Assembly: GCA_038373885.1 (NCBI GenBank) | Contig: JAWZYV010019464.1 | Coordinates: 248,001-312,000, forward strand | Origin: Cheiracanthium punctorium | Taxonomy: Eukaryota; Arthropoda; Arachnida; Araneae; Cheiracanthiidae | DNA length: 64,000 bases | Reading direction: 5' to 3' | Part shown: positions 43,301-56,000 of the stretch, one piece after another | How positions within the stretch are numbered: position 1 is the stretch's first letter | Layout of the letters: each line of letters opens with the position of its first letter | Position numbers and translations under genes: made by a program | Notes under the pieces: model-generated | What the model was told of the DNA's origin: nothing | Database searches by the model: none | What the model saw: only the letters and a program-made list of their open reading frames with translations

Positions 43301-46300
43301 ACATTAATGTCTATGGACATTTTCAATATATTAGGTCTGTAGTCAGTCATTGTTTGGTCCATGCCCAAAATCTCGCCATTTGTCATCGACCTCGGCGAGT
43401 TTTGCAATTTGACTTAAAAAATAATTACATATTTCGTATAACTCTAAAACTGTTTACTATAGAATGTTTCGACTTTGTATTTAGAACTAGTGTGACATAC
43501 AATTGTGCATTTTTTTTAAATTGCAATCGACTGAGTAATTTATTTACAGGGTCAACCAAAAGACTTTCAATGCATTAAGGTCTGCGGATACCTTCAATTC
43601 ATTAAAAGTCTGTAACGAATCATACTTCGGCTATGACCAAAATCTCACTAACTATCTCAATCTTGTCAGCTTTTTGTGAAATATCGCGCAATTAGGCACC
43701 AAAAACGAATCTTTCAAATTGAACCCAGCTTGCCGATATCTCACCTATTTGGCTAGCAATTGCTAAACCTTTCTATTATCGCATTATTTTATCCCTTTCA
43801 AGCAAACACGTTTATAGAAGTGCACCGAAAATATTTATGATTTAACAGGCGTTCAAGGAAGTCATGTGGTGTCCACATGAGATTTTATTCTTCCGATCTT
43901 TACAGCGTCTGGCGACAACTACCGCCCACAGAATGTGTCTGAGTATTGATTCGAAATTTGTAACAATATTCTGTACAACATACGTAAAAATCAGCTGTGA
44001 GAATTTAAGTAAATAAAGTATAAGAAAAAAAAATTTTTTGAAATGCAAATTGCAACTATTTATAATTGCTGCGAGTCTCATCAGTTATCACCCACAGCAG
44101 ATTGAAAACATAAAGACAGCAATAAGAGGATTTTTAAGGAAAGCGTGTTTTTAAAAGATATTTAATTTGTTTATTTATTTACTACTGTAAATGGAGAAAA
44201 TATTGTCTAATTCTTCGGTATTTTTCTTCATGTTCCATTTCAGGTGATCACGTGTCTCCCTCCTTGAGGACGTTGGATGTGAAAGTAACGAACGAAACCA
44301 TTCCCATCGCATTTTCAACTACTGGAAGCACCTCAGTATAGTAGGTTCACTTTTAATAACCCCACTCATAAGGATCGTATCCATGGGGTGGGCTACGGTG
44401 ACTTGTGCCTCCTCCATGTATTAGGATGTTTGTTAACTGTTTGTCATCAATCATGCTATTAACACTTTTCGACACGGTTGAAAAGTGCTTGTGATTTTGG
44501 TTTATCTGTCTGTCCGTGCCCTAACTGCCGTAAATTTGATTCAATTACTACAAATATATATGTAGTTCCTATGAACCGTACCATGTACCCTACTGACTAC
44601 GGTGTATGTAGTGTTGATAGTTCTTTTACAGGAAAACCTAAAAGATATGCAATACGATAGATAGACATTCTTTAAAGCATATTTTAGAGATTTTTGGCTA
44701 TTTCAAACAAAAGAAAATTGATATTAAAGATTACAAAATGAACATCGAAGATAGTGTTGCATCGAAGATAGCAACACTATCACTCGAAGACAGCAACACT
44801 ATCGGTAGTGTTTGAATCCTTTATACGCCTTTTACAGGCGCATTCAAAAGAATTCTAGTGTGTAGCTTCCATAGCAGTTTATTATGCAGATATTTTCTTC
44901 CGTTTTAAACTCAATTCAATAAGTAAATAAACGATTGTACTTGTTTACTCTTTCATTTAAACGATTCAAGTGACATTTAAAACTTTTTTACAAGGCATCG
45001 CAAAATCACGACATTAGAGATGTACAGCTACTTTGAAGTTATCCTCAAAATCTCTCCCATTTTGACGACGATGCTATGGTGAAGAGATTGAGTGCAGAGT
45101 TAAATTTGAGATTAAAAGGTGTTGTGTAATAATGCAGGTTCGATGCACTTAGTCGCAGAAAAGAGAAGGACATTAAAATACTTAAAAGTGTTTTATTTAA
45201 AAGAAACTATTGAAACATTATTGCAACGGGTGGTGGTGGTGGCTCAGCGAATTAAAAAAACGTCTTATACGGACAGTGAAATTAAGATGGAATGAATTGA
45301 AAATTACGCCAGCAGAGAATGACACATTGGCGAGAACAAACACTTGACTGAGATAAATAACGCCAATTCCAGAGCAACCCTACAACTTAATCCAATAAAA
45401 TTAAAATGACGTAATCGCGAGCAAATAATTTTAAAGATGAGGCAGGGCAACAAAAAAGAAAAAAATAACTTACGCCAGCAAGATGCCAAGAGGGGAATCA
45501 AAAAGTTCGTTGCGATTGCAAACGTACGTAATATAATCTATTTTTAGCTCAGAACGACGCCGCCATGTCTGAAGAGACCCATAAGCAATTAAGAATACTG
45601 CATACGGGAAAAGCGAATATACAGATTTAAAAGCCGAAGTGGCCGAAAAATGAGAACAGAAAACATTTAGAATTCTCGATTTATGATCGATTAAATTTAA
45701 AGAAAGACAAAGTAAATGATTATTAAATTAGATATGTGATCTTCATCACAGATGCATTGCCAAATTCAGCGCGAAAGAACTTTATTTCCCTTGGAAAGTG
45801 TTTTATAACCGATGCGTTTCGCACGTTGCTCATATCCCTCCTTGTCTTTCACAGCAAGTACCAGGTCATCGTGGAGGATTCCCGCAACAGGGAGCCGATA
45901 GACGAGAGCCAGCTCGGCGACTACGACACGGCGGTGGTCCAGAAGGGGCTGCCTTACTACATCGCGGCGGAGCTGGATCCCAGAAACGTCACGAAGGAAG
46001 GCGAGCAGTCATTCGTCGTCGGAGACAGGAAGGTGTGGGGCGGATACAAGAACGTGCACCTCAATCCGGGACACGAGTACAAGATCAGAATCAGGACCCT
46101 GGTGTTCAAGGACGATGTAAGTTTAAGGCTACTATGCAGATAGATTTAGTAGCTACTAAACCTATTGTTCAGTTACTAACTTAGTAAGTGGGCGGATATA
46201 CTAAATGTTCGTAAATCGGGATTCAGATACATTTAGTACTAAATCACGTGACCAACACCAAGGGAAGTCAGGGAAAATGTAGGGATAAGTTAACAGGGAA

Positions 46301-49300
46301 GCTAACAGACCAATCAGAGCGCTTGTTCCAGGCGTGCGTTTATTTAGTCGGTGATTTAGCAGCTTGTTTGGTCACGTGATTTTAGCAGCTTGTTTTGGTC
46401 ACGTGTTTAGTATCTCCGCCTCCAAATTCTATCTGAATCCACTTTACTAAATTTAGTAACTAAATAATAGGGTTAGTAGCTACTAAATCTATCTGAATAA
46501 GGGCCTTAATGTAGGATGATTGTGCATGGAGTGTAATATAACTAACTCTCTCCACGGTATAGCCCGTTAACGCGCAGTGTTTTCCCGATCTGGGGAACAC
46601 CAAACTCTTGAACGTTTTGACTGTTGCCAGTCACGAAGAATAGATTTGATTTCTATAAAAAATAGTTGCGGGTGACGTAGCTCCCGCAAGAATTCTTTTA
46701 CTTTTTAGTCATGTCATTTCCCGTAAAAAAAAAATGGTCCCGATTATTTTTTAACGGCACTAAAAAATGGAAGAATGCGACAACAGCTGGACAGATTGCC
46801 CAATGCTGAAAAAAAGGGCAGCCATTTCCATCGCTCGACTTAACTACCAGCAAGATGGCGGACGATCGAAACGTTCATCGCGTGCCACAGATCGAGAGAC
46901 CCTTTTTTGACGACAGCTGGCTGTGCGCGGGCAGCCTGTATTTATAGCCTGTAAACATTATCCTCTAGCGGTTGCCGTTTGAATTTCCGGACACAAGTTC
47001 CTGTGTAAATGTTGTTTGTCATGTTGTGACAGAACAGTATGTTATTTTGGCAACGACCTTTTGAGACACCCTATAAAATGTTCATACCAAAGAATGGAGA
47101 AAAAATATTATATTTACATAATATTTTTATTTTTACAGTACTAAATGCAAACCCCTTCACACTGGAGTATACATGCATGTCTCATACTATTTGCCATCTT
47201 TTAAAATGCTAAGTAATTATCATTGCTTAAACAAGAATATTAATTTCATTACAATTTTACAGGAAATATTGTTTGTTTGTTTTTTAATAAAACTAATTTC
47301 TGAGATATTCGATACATTTGAAATAAACCTTAACCATCCATGTTGCAGGAAATGCCTTTTAATAAAAGCTTAATATATGTTTTCGTGTTCTTTATTTGCA
47401 GGAAATAAAAACCGTTTTATCTGATCCAGAGAAAGAAACCGCAGGTAAAAAAAAAAAATTGTTTGCATTTCATTAGGTTTGAAAATTTTCATTAAACTTA
47501 TATGAATTAACTGTCAGAACAGTTTATTTTGCTACTCATGCTATTTCAACCTTCATTCGTGTGAAATGGCACATATCATTTTTATCATGTCAAAATTCAC
47601 CAATGTCAAGAACGCATTTAGTTGTTAAATTTGAGTGATCATGAATGAAATTACTATATTAAGGGGACAGCCTACTTTTAAAATGCCCAAAAAATCGATT
47701 TTGAGATTTTTATCTCATTAAATAGCTTACTTTATTCTAAAAAGATTGATACCAGCCATTTTTCTGTATGACATTTATTTGTTGAGATAAAAAGGAAAAT
47801 GTAAACGCAAGTTGGGCAGCATGCTGTAGAAGCTGCAACTAAGGTTGACACTCAAAGCATAAAAGAGGGAGAATAGAAATGTACAGAATTTAATTTAGAA
47901 ACTCGAAGAGCCAGAAAAATGCTCATCAGTTCTCAGTTTGAGGCAATAAAAGAAAACGAAGGCATTGTGCATGAAAGCGGAAAATTTTAAATCGAAATTT
48001 CATAAAAAGTGAAATAAAATCAAATTTTTATGTTGCAAAGTAAAAATAAATATATATATATATATGGATATAATTATTAAAATAACTTCAAAACATGTAC
48101 TTTACCAATATTAATGCCTTTATATCCTAAAAATGTATCTTTTGTTAAGGTATGTACATATATTTTCTTCAATTTACAATTGTCGAGCTTTTCTTTAGAC
48201 AGATGTTTCTTAAGCCATATTAAAACATATTTTGGGTTAATCTTATTAAGTACTCCGTAAAATTATTCTTAAATAGTAAATGTTTCATTAGAAAATGTTT
48301 TTAACTTTTAAAAATTAAAATTTATGTTCCAAAACAACAATTTGAACTTTAATTGGCGTTTTCTCAAAACACTGTTTTTCAAGTTTGCGCGCATGATATT
48401 TTAAAAACTATTTAAGATATCAACTTGAAATTTTTCTCAGACATTTATTCTAATATAATGAACAAAATGAACTAAAATGAAATGGTTGTGTTTCATAGAA
48501 AAAAAGTTATGATTGTAAAACTATCAAAATTTTTATGGTAATTTAAATTTTCAGATTAAATGATTTTTTTAAATTTAAATTATCAAAATAATTAAACCAT
48601 TTTAGTTTAGATTGTTAATTTGAATGTCTTGTTTAATTTAGAAAAAAATTATAAGGTTCAAAGGAATTCTAATTGAGATATCTTGCGCGCAGTGGGAAAG
48701 TACCCTTGAATTTTTTTTTTCCAATATTGTGTGGTAAAATAATATTTTTAAAATTATCACCTTTATAATAAACTAAAATAATATTTTTAACAATAGAGTA
48801 ATGTCATAGTAGTTAACTGAAAAAAAAGTTATGTTTCTGCATGCATTCATTATTTTTTTTTAAATTATGAAAGTTGATCTAAAATTTATACATTTTCCCA
48901 TTCTTAAAAGTAGGCTGTCCCCTTAAAGCAAGCGTAGATTAATTAAGTTACAACAAATCTACTGTGAAAAAAAATACTTTTACTCATTTAACTTATTTAT
49001 TTTAGTTAGTGTGCTTTATTTTTTATTGACTACTCCTCACTATTTGTTTCCTCAAATTACTTTAATAGGGCTATTAGCCCTAGGGTGCTCAAATCAAGAT
49101 TTTTGTGTTGAGCCACTTATCAAATTTAACAGAAAAACAGTACGGCCAACCTTCATGTTAGGATTTTATGTATAGGAAATACATCATCCGAGAAAGCTTA
49201 TCTGATCAGCTGACTGTTTTAAATCAAGTTACTGCTTGTTCATTCCGCTGGGAATTGTGTGTAACAGATTGTTCGCCGAATTTCTAGAACCAATAAAATT

Positions 49301-49961
49301 TGCTTTGCGTCCTGTTAACTGGACTTTCTTAGCAAAACTTCCCATGTGTGCATTGGACTTTTAAGATATAAACCCGAAATTTAATCAGATTTTTCTGCAA
49401 CAATACGATGTTCCTTCCAAAATAATGGTTTTAAAAAAATGAAAGAAAAAGAAAAAATCTGGAGTGACTCCACTCGACTTTCCGAACACTTACAATTAAG
49501 ATCATTACCAAGCATTTCAATAAATTTTAATCGATGAATCATTCAAACATATATACCAAATTGAAGCTCGATCGAATGTACCGTTTAAACGCTAGCGCAC
49601 TTTCAAGAATTTCTCCCCATAGGCCATCATGTAAAGGAAATCTTTGTCGTAGCATTGTAGAAAAACTATAAGTCCTATAAACATCAAAATCAATACCGGT
49701 CTTACAATGGTGGTTTATAACATGTATACCCAATTTGAGCTCAATCGAATGGACCGTTTAAACGCTAGCGCATTTTCCAAAATTTTCCTCCATAGGCCAT
49801 CATGTAAAAGAAATCTTGGTCGTAGCCCTGTAGAAAAACTGTAGGTCCTATACACACCAAAATCAATACCGGTCTTGCGACGGTGGTTTATAACCTATAT
49901 ACCCAATTTGAGCTCAATCGCATGCCCTGTTCAGGAGCTATCGTGTTCACTCACATACACA

Positions 49962-50031
<70 letters not shown>

Positions 50032-53000
50032 TACATCTCGTAAAAATAGCATAAATGAATTCAGAAGACCTCAAAACGTGTCAATACACCAAAATCTCGA
50101 AATCGAATTTTTTCATGATTACAATACTTTCCTTACATGGTACATGTTCGGAAAGTAAAAATGGAGAGCGGACAATTATGTAGTTGATCTGAAGGAATTT
50201 CAGATTTCTTTTCTTTGCTCTTCTTTTTTCACTACGTACAGTTTCTCTCCTCTTTTATTTCTCCGCCTATCATATCTTTTATAGTTCTGACTTGCCCCGT
50301 AGATACTATGGGACATGCTAGAATGTGCTTTTGCATGGCATTCTTATTTTTGCATTACCTTATTTTAAAACCTTTTTGTAGGATCCTTCTACGTAGAAAT
50401 CAACGAAAAGGACGATCCCAAAATTGCGGGTTTCGACCTGTTGCCTTTCATCCTCATCTTGCTGGGCCTGCTGGTTTTCGTGATCGCCGTCACATTCCTG
50501 ACTTCTTACGCCGTCTGCATGAGCAGGTAATGCCCCCGACTGCTAATGTACAGTTACTCCAACGAGTCATCACTCTAAACCAGTGGTTCCCAACGTTTTT
50601 TTTTAATCGCGACCCCTTTTAGGTTTTTCAAAACTTTCGCGACCCCCCCCCCTACCCATCTGCCATGTTTGACCAATAAAATAAATTAATAATGAAAAAT
50701 ATATTTTGAGATTTAAAATTGATATATTTTTAATACGTACTGATTATTAATAGGATGATTGGAGGTTGTATTTGACTGACAAGTTCGGCTATTCTTGGCT
50801 GAATATTGATCAAAGCCAACCGCATGTCATCTTAGACATCTAATTTATTACTGACCTTTGTCTTAATCTGCAAAAGAGTTCAAAATCCAACCAGGTAAGT
50901 GTATGCAAATGGCTGTTAATATCTACACGAAAGCTTAAAAGTTATCGGATATGAGCAAAGCACAGCACACCGAAAATTGAGTTAACGGATTTTCTGCGAA
51001 TTCAAAAATTCACCCTGCACTTCATCAGGAAGATCGGCGACAACTAAAGATGCGTGAAATGGATTTCGCACGAGTGCAACCTCTTGTTCATCGAACTCTG
51101 GGAAATATCTTTGAATTTCAGATTCAAGGGCTTCAAGGTGACTACTAATTACCTCCTTTAAATTAATTGCAGTTCCTATTTCCGATTCTTCTGTCTTAAT
51201 GCATAGGTTCACCGACGTCAGTTTTTGTAGCTTTGATACAAAAGCCCAGACGAGAATAAGGATTTTTTTTCTTTCTAAAGAAAAAGGGAAAAAGGGCGTC
51301 TATTGGCAAAGAAACGAGAAAATAGTTTACTACTCATTTCCTACAAAAGAGGTCTGCGGCGACCCCCGAAAAACGGCATGGCGACCCACTTGGGGGTCGC
51401 GACCCCCTGGTTGGGAACCACTGCTCTAAACCATTATGAATGTGGATTTCACAATTTTTTTTTTAAATGAAGGTTCTTTACTCCTAAGAATACATTAATT
51501 TGATAGTTTCATCGTAGTAAACCGTAATTAACTGCACGATGGCTCAAATTAAAGCTGTAATTTTGAATCCTTTTTTTTTTAAATGGCGGCATCTTCCTTG
51601 GAGGCATTGACCACAACAAAGGCCGTAGTTGTTGGTCTCTTTATTATGGGGTAACTATAGGTGGACCAACGTCGCCCCCCTGTGAAGGGACTGACGCAAT
51701 GACAGCCACGTCCAGTCGGGGATCAAACCGCGATCGCCGGGAGTTGAACCCGAAACTGTAGTAAGGTGCTTACCCACCACACAATCTGGGGGGCAAGTTT
51801 TGAATCCTTAAATTAAAATAAAAACTCTGTTGTGGACACCACATGACTTGCTTGTTCGTTTATTAAACTGTACACATTTCTGCTGCACTTCGACTTCGTT
51901 TAAACTTATTTCATTCAAAAGCGAGATGTCATACTTCTATAACAATAAGGCTTGGAGATGTCTTGCCAAATATACGAGATGTCGCTAAGTTGCGCTCAGT
52001 TTTTGAAACTTATTTTTGGAGTCACTAGGGGCCAAGGCCCCCAGACTCGCTACGCTCGCTTTTCGTATGAGGCATTCGGCCCCTAATAAGGCTTATTCGT
52101 AAAAAAAAGACATAATTTCAACCGACAAAACCCGAAGATTGGATCAGGTAGAATGTTACTGAGCTACACATTGCTTGGTTCTTGCAAGTTCATTCGTACA
52201 CAAAAAATTTAAACTTCACACTACAGTACACCCCGTCCATAACACGGAAGATATTTTGTTATGGGTAATGTTAAGGTTACGGGAAAAACCGTTATCCATA
52301 TTTTCATTTACATAATCTTTTGCAGATTGGAGTACTTAGCACCACGAATTATACCATCTCGTCGCGCTAGCCAATATCCAAAGTGTACTATAACTGCTAT
52401 AATGGCATAGTGAACGCCGCCCAATATTTCTGCGGGTAGCCAATAATCCAGCTGGACCGAACCGGCTTTAAAATAATCTGCATTTTAATTATTTTTCATT
52501 TTCAAGATATTAGTTATTCTGTTTTGGAAAAACGAATAATCGCTCATTCTAAACTCCTGTTGTCTAAGCGAACTTACTATTTGAAAATTGTCAACTTGGT
52601 GTAACACATTTTGAGTTACTTATTTCATATAGTTTTTATTTTGGCGTAAAATGGGCGAAATTCTAATTCATGTTTGTAAATTTCACGTGATTCTAGATAC
52701 TTGGAAACGCTTTGTTGCAAAGGAATGAATGATTTTATGCCAAATCTGGCAACCATTCTGTTTATTTTTTCAGTTTTTTATTAATATCTTCTAAAATAAT
52801 TCGATTTTCAAAACTTAAGTCAGCTTAGCAGGTTCTTCGGAATTTTTCGAATCTGTGGGCACCTTAGTCGAAACTCGAATCCCCACTGTTTAGGAGGAGA
52901 TAGGCCAACAAGCTTTGACAGCGCCAGCGGCCTTTGCTTTTTTTTTAGAATAGAGAGAAACTGGGGGATATTTTGACAAAAGTCACCAGTATTCACAGAA

Positions 53001-56000
53001 GTCATGCCGAAGAAGTCAAAATAGATTCACTGTTAGTCAAAATAGGATCTTCCGTGCTTACGTCAAGCAGAAACTTATTAATGTAAATTCAAGGATAGTC
53101 AAAATCGATTTTTCCGTAAAATCTAGAAAGAATGCAAGCCATAAATGAAGATTTAATCTGCCTGCTTTCTTACATTATTTATATGTATGGTTACTACGTA
53201 ATAGTTTTACCACCACGCCAAAAATTCGAATTTGTATTATTCTAGTTTCGAGAAAAAAGCCTTCAGAGTTCCGTTGCTTCAGCAGCTTACGTAGTTAGGC
53301 GAAACACAATGGTATATTTACACGCAAACTATTCGGAATTAAGATTCGGGGCTTTGTCAGCATACAACATTGATAAGAGACCCCTAGAAGTACACATTTC
53401 AGTAGAAATCTCCGAATTTTCAGATTCGCGTTTTTGGCGTGGTGATAGCGATATGTTTACAAAATTTCTACAGTGAACTCGCGACAACTCGAACACTCAT
53501 AAATGGAATGTTCTTTTATCTCGAAGTTTTCGTAAAAGTTTTAATTTCATTTTTTGCTTAGAAATCCATGGAATAAGAAAAAGAAACAAGGATTAACTTT
53601 TTTTTTTCACTTTGCAAACTACGTATTCGTTACTATTCAGCTTGTTTTATGCGAAAAAAAAAAAAAAAAAGTACCTTCTCCTTCCTGGTGACTAATTCAC
53701 GTTTGACAACGGGGAAAGAAAACTTCGTGCATATTTTTCCCTATTTTTAACACTTCAAATACAAGCAATTGAATTTTCTTAAACTATAGTTGTAAAATAC
53801 TATATTGCTTAACCCATTTGTGCCTGGATATTTTTGCGACTTTCTTCGATTTTTACTGATAACAGAAATAATAGATAAATTTCTGATGTCAACTTCTTGA
53901 ACAAGGAATGATTTCTTTTAAAATCATTTTGCATAAAAATCGAAATATCAACATCCTACTTGGTCATGTTAAAATATTGTGCGGATTTGAGGCTCAATAC
54001 TCATGAATAAAGGCTAGGAAAAATAAATAACGTTTTCGACTAATAGCGAAAATGCCGTCCCAAAAAAGGGACGCTAGGCATAAATGGGTTAACCCCTATT
54101 TAAAATACAAAATTTTAATTTTTGCATAAAAAGGGGATAAACCGATAACTGGAAGTGTTTGGCTTTCCCTTAATGCCCATATCACACCTTCTAGTTTTCA
54201 ATTCAGAGAACACTTTCGTTCGCCTGTTTTCTGCAACAGTCGGCTGAAAAGCGCTTGTGCAATGTGTATGTACGACATCCGCAACTTTTCCCAGCCGTTC
54301 CCGCAAAAAGTTGATCATTTCGTTCGACTTGTTCAACTTTTGGGACAGACCAATCACAGGCAAGAAAATGGAGAGGCTTCCGTGACATCACGGATTCACT
54401 CATTCCATTTTTTCAGTCAAACCCTAATAGTCTAAGAGCCAGCGACCGCCAGACCTTCGTCATAGTATAAAAGCTGAAACTTTCTCTGCGCATACCCCCC
54501 AACAGAGGTAGAAAAACAAATCGGCCACTAATAAAGGTTTGAGGAAAACTTGTTTTGTGTTCGTAACACTCCCGCCGACGAAGTTAAAACGTTCAAGCTG
54601 TCACAAAGTACCAAGCACATTTTATACTGCTACTTCTGAACTTTCTTACGATGCTGCAGCGCGCTTGTAATAGAATTACGTTTTCCGTGACTTTCTTGTC
54701 TGGCGGGGTTTGCCACGATGGAAAAGTGTCTGGCAAGGGATCCAGTGATTTCTGGTACTGCGAAGAAGAACCTATGAAAAAATTAAGCTTTATGAAATGA
54801 CGAAAATTTTCTGCCATTTTATACACCTTTGCCACCTGTTACCTGCCAAAGCCACGATCATGCAAACTTTAGAGTGGCCAATGGTTCCTACCTCTATTGA
54901 GGAATATGCGCAGAGAAAGTTTCAGCTTTTATACTATGACGAAGGTCTGGAGGCTGCGGGCTCTTGCTCTATAAGGTGACCATACTTCCCGAATTTTCGG
55001 GGACAGTCCCCAATTCCCGTGTTTCTTTTTTTGCGATTTGTCCCCCAAAATGTAAAAAAGCAACTGCGGACAATTTTAATTTTTACGTTGTTTTTTTAAT
55101 TAGATTACTGTTAATTATTTCATTAATTATAAAATGTCGCCGATTTTGTTTCAAATTTGGGGACATGCCCTCAATTTTACGTTAAAAAATATGGTCACCT
55201 TAGTCAAACCAGTTGAGTGAAATAGTCGAACAAGTTGAACGAAATAGTCGATTGCATTGAAGATTGAAAGCTGGAGAAGTGTGATATGCGCTTTAGGCGA
55301 GTGAAATAGTCGAACAAGTTGAACGAAATAGTCGATTGCATTGAAGATTGAAAGCTGGAGAAGTGTGATATGCGCTTTAGGCTTTCGAGTTATTGGGAGT
55401 TGACTGTTCTTCCACTGACGTCTCTTTCCGTTAATAGGCGCCGGAAGAAGAAATCGAGCTCTCTCTCCACGAACGAGTTTGGACGTTCGGAGTCCCTGAC
55501 GTTCTCCGTTATGTACAAAGGCCCCGACAGCGAAATGGTGGGCGGACCTATAGTGAACGATGGATACAGAACTCTGCCGATAACTGAGAAACGTAAGTAA
55601 ATTCTCTCCTGGATCATTGGCAGAATAATGTTACAGTTTCTATTCTAAACAAGACTCTAAAAAAATTGTTTTTTTTTCTGGAGCTTTTAATTATTATTGG
55701 CTGTAAAAATGTTTTAATCAGCGAAATTTAACAAAACTCGTTCAATTTTCACACTGCGAAAGACATAGATGAATGTTTAACTTATGAAAGATTACAGATG
55801 TCCATTCTTGGTACCCGACATTAAATTTAAAAAAAAGAAAGAAAGAAAGAAAAAATCATTTCAGTTTTCAGACGTATTATTCGGCATGTAACTAATATTA
55901 TAAATGTCATATAATATTTAAATTAATGCAGCTATTCAATGAATTCGCTAATAAGTAAATGACCACTCCGTTACTAGACAGAACACTTTACCTTAAGGGA

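Noticed and set aside
42614..44022. Long terminal repeats of a retrovirus-like element
   Set aside because: The two copies are inverted rather than direct, and there is no gag/pol or primer-binding site between them.
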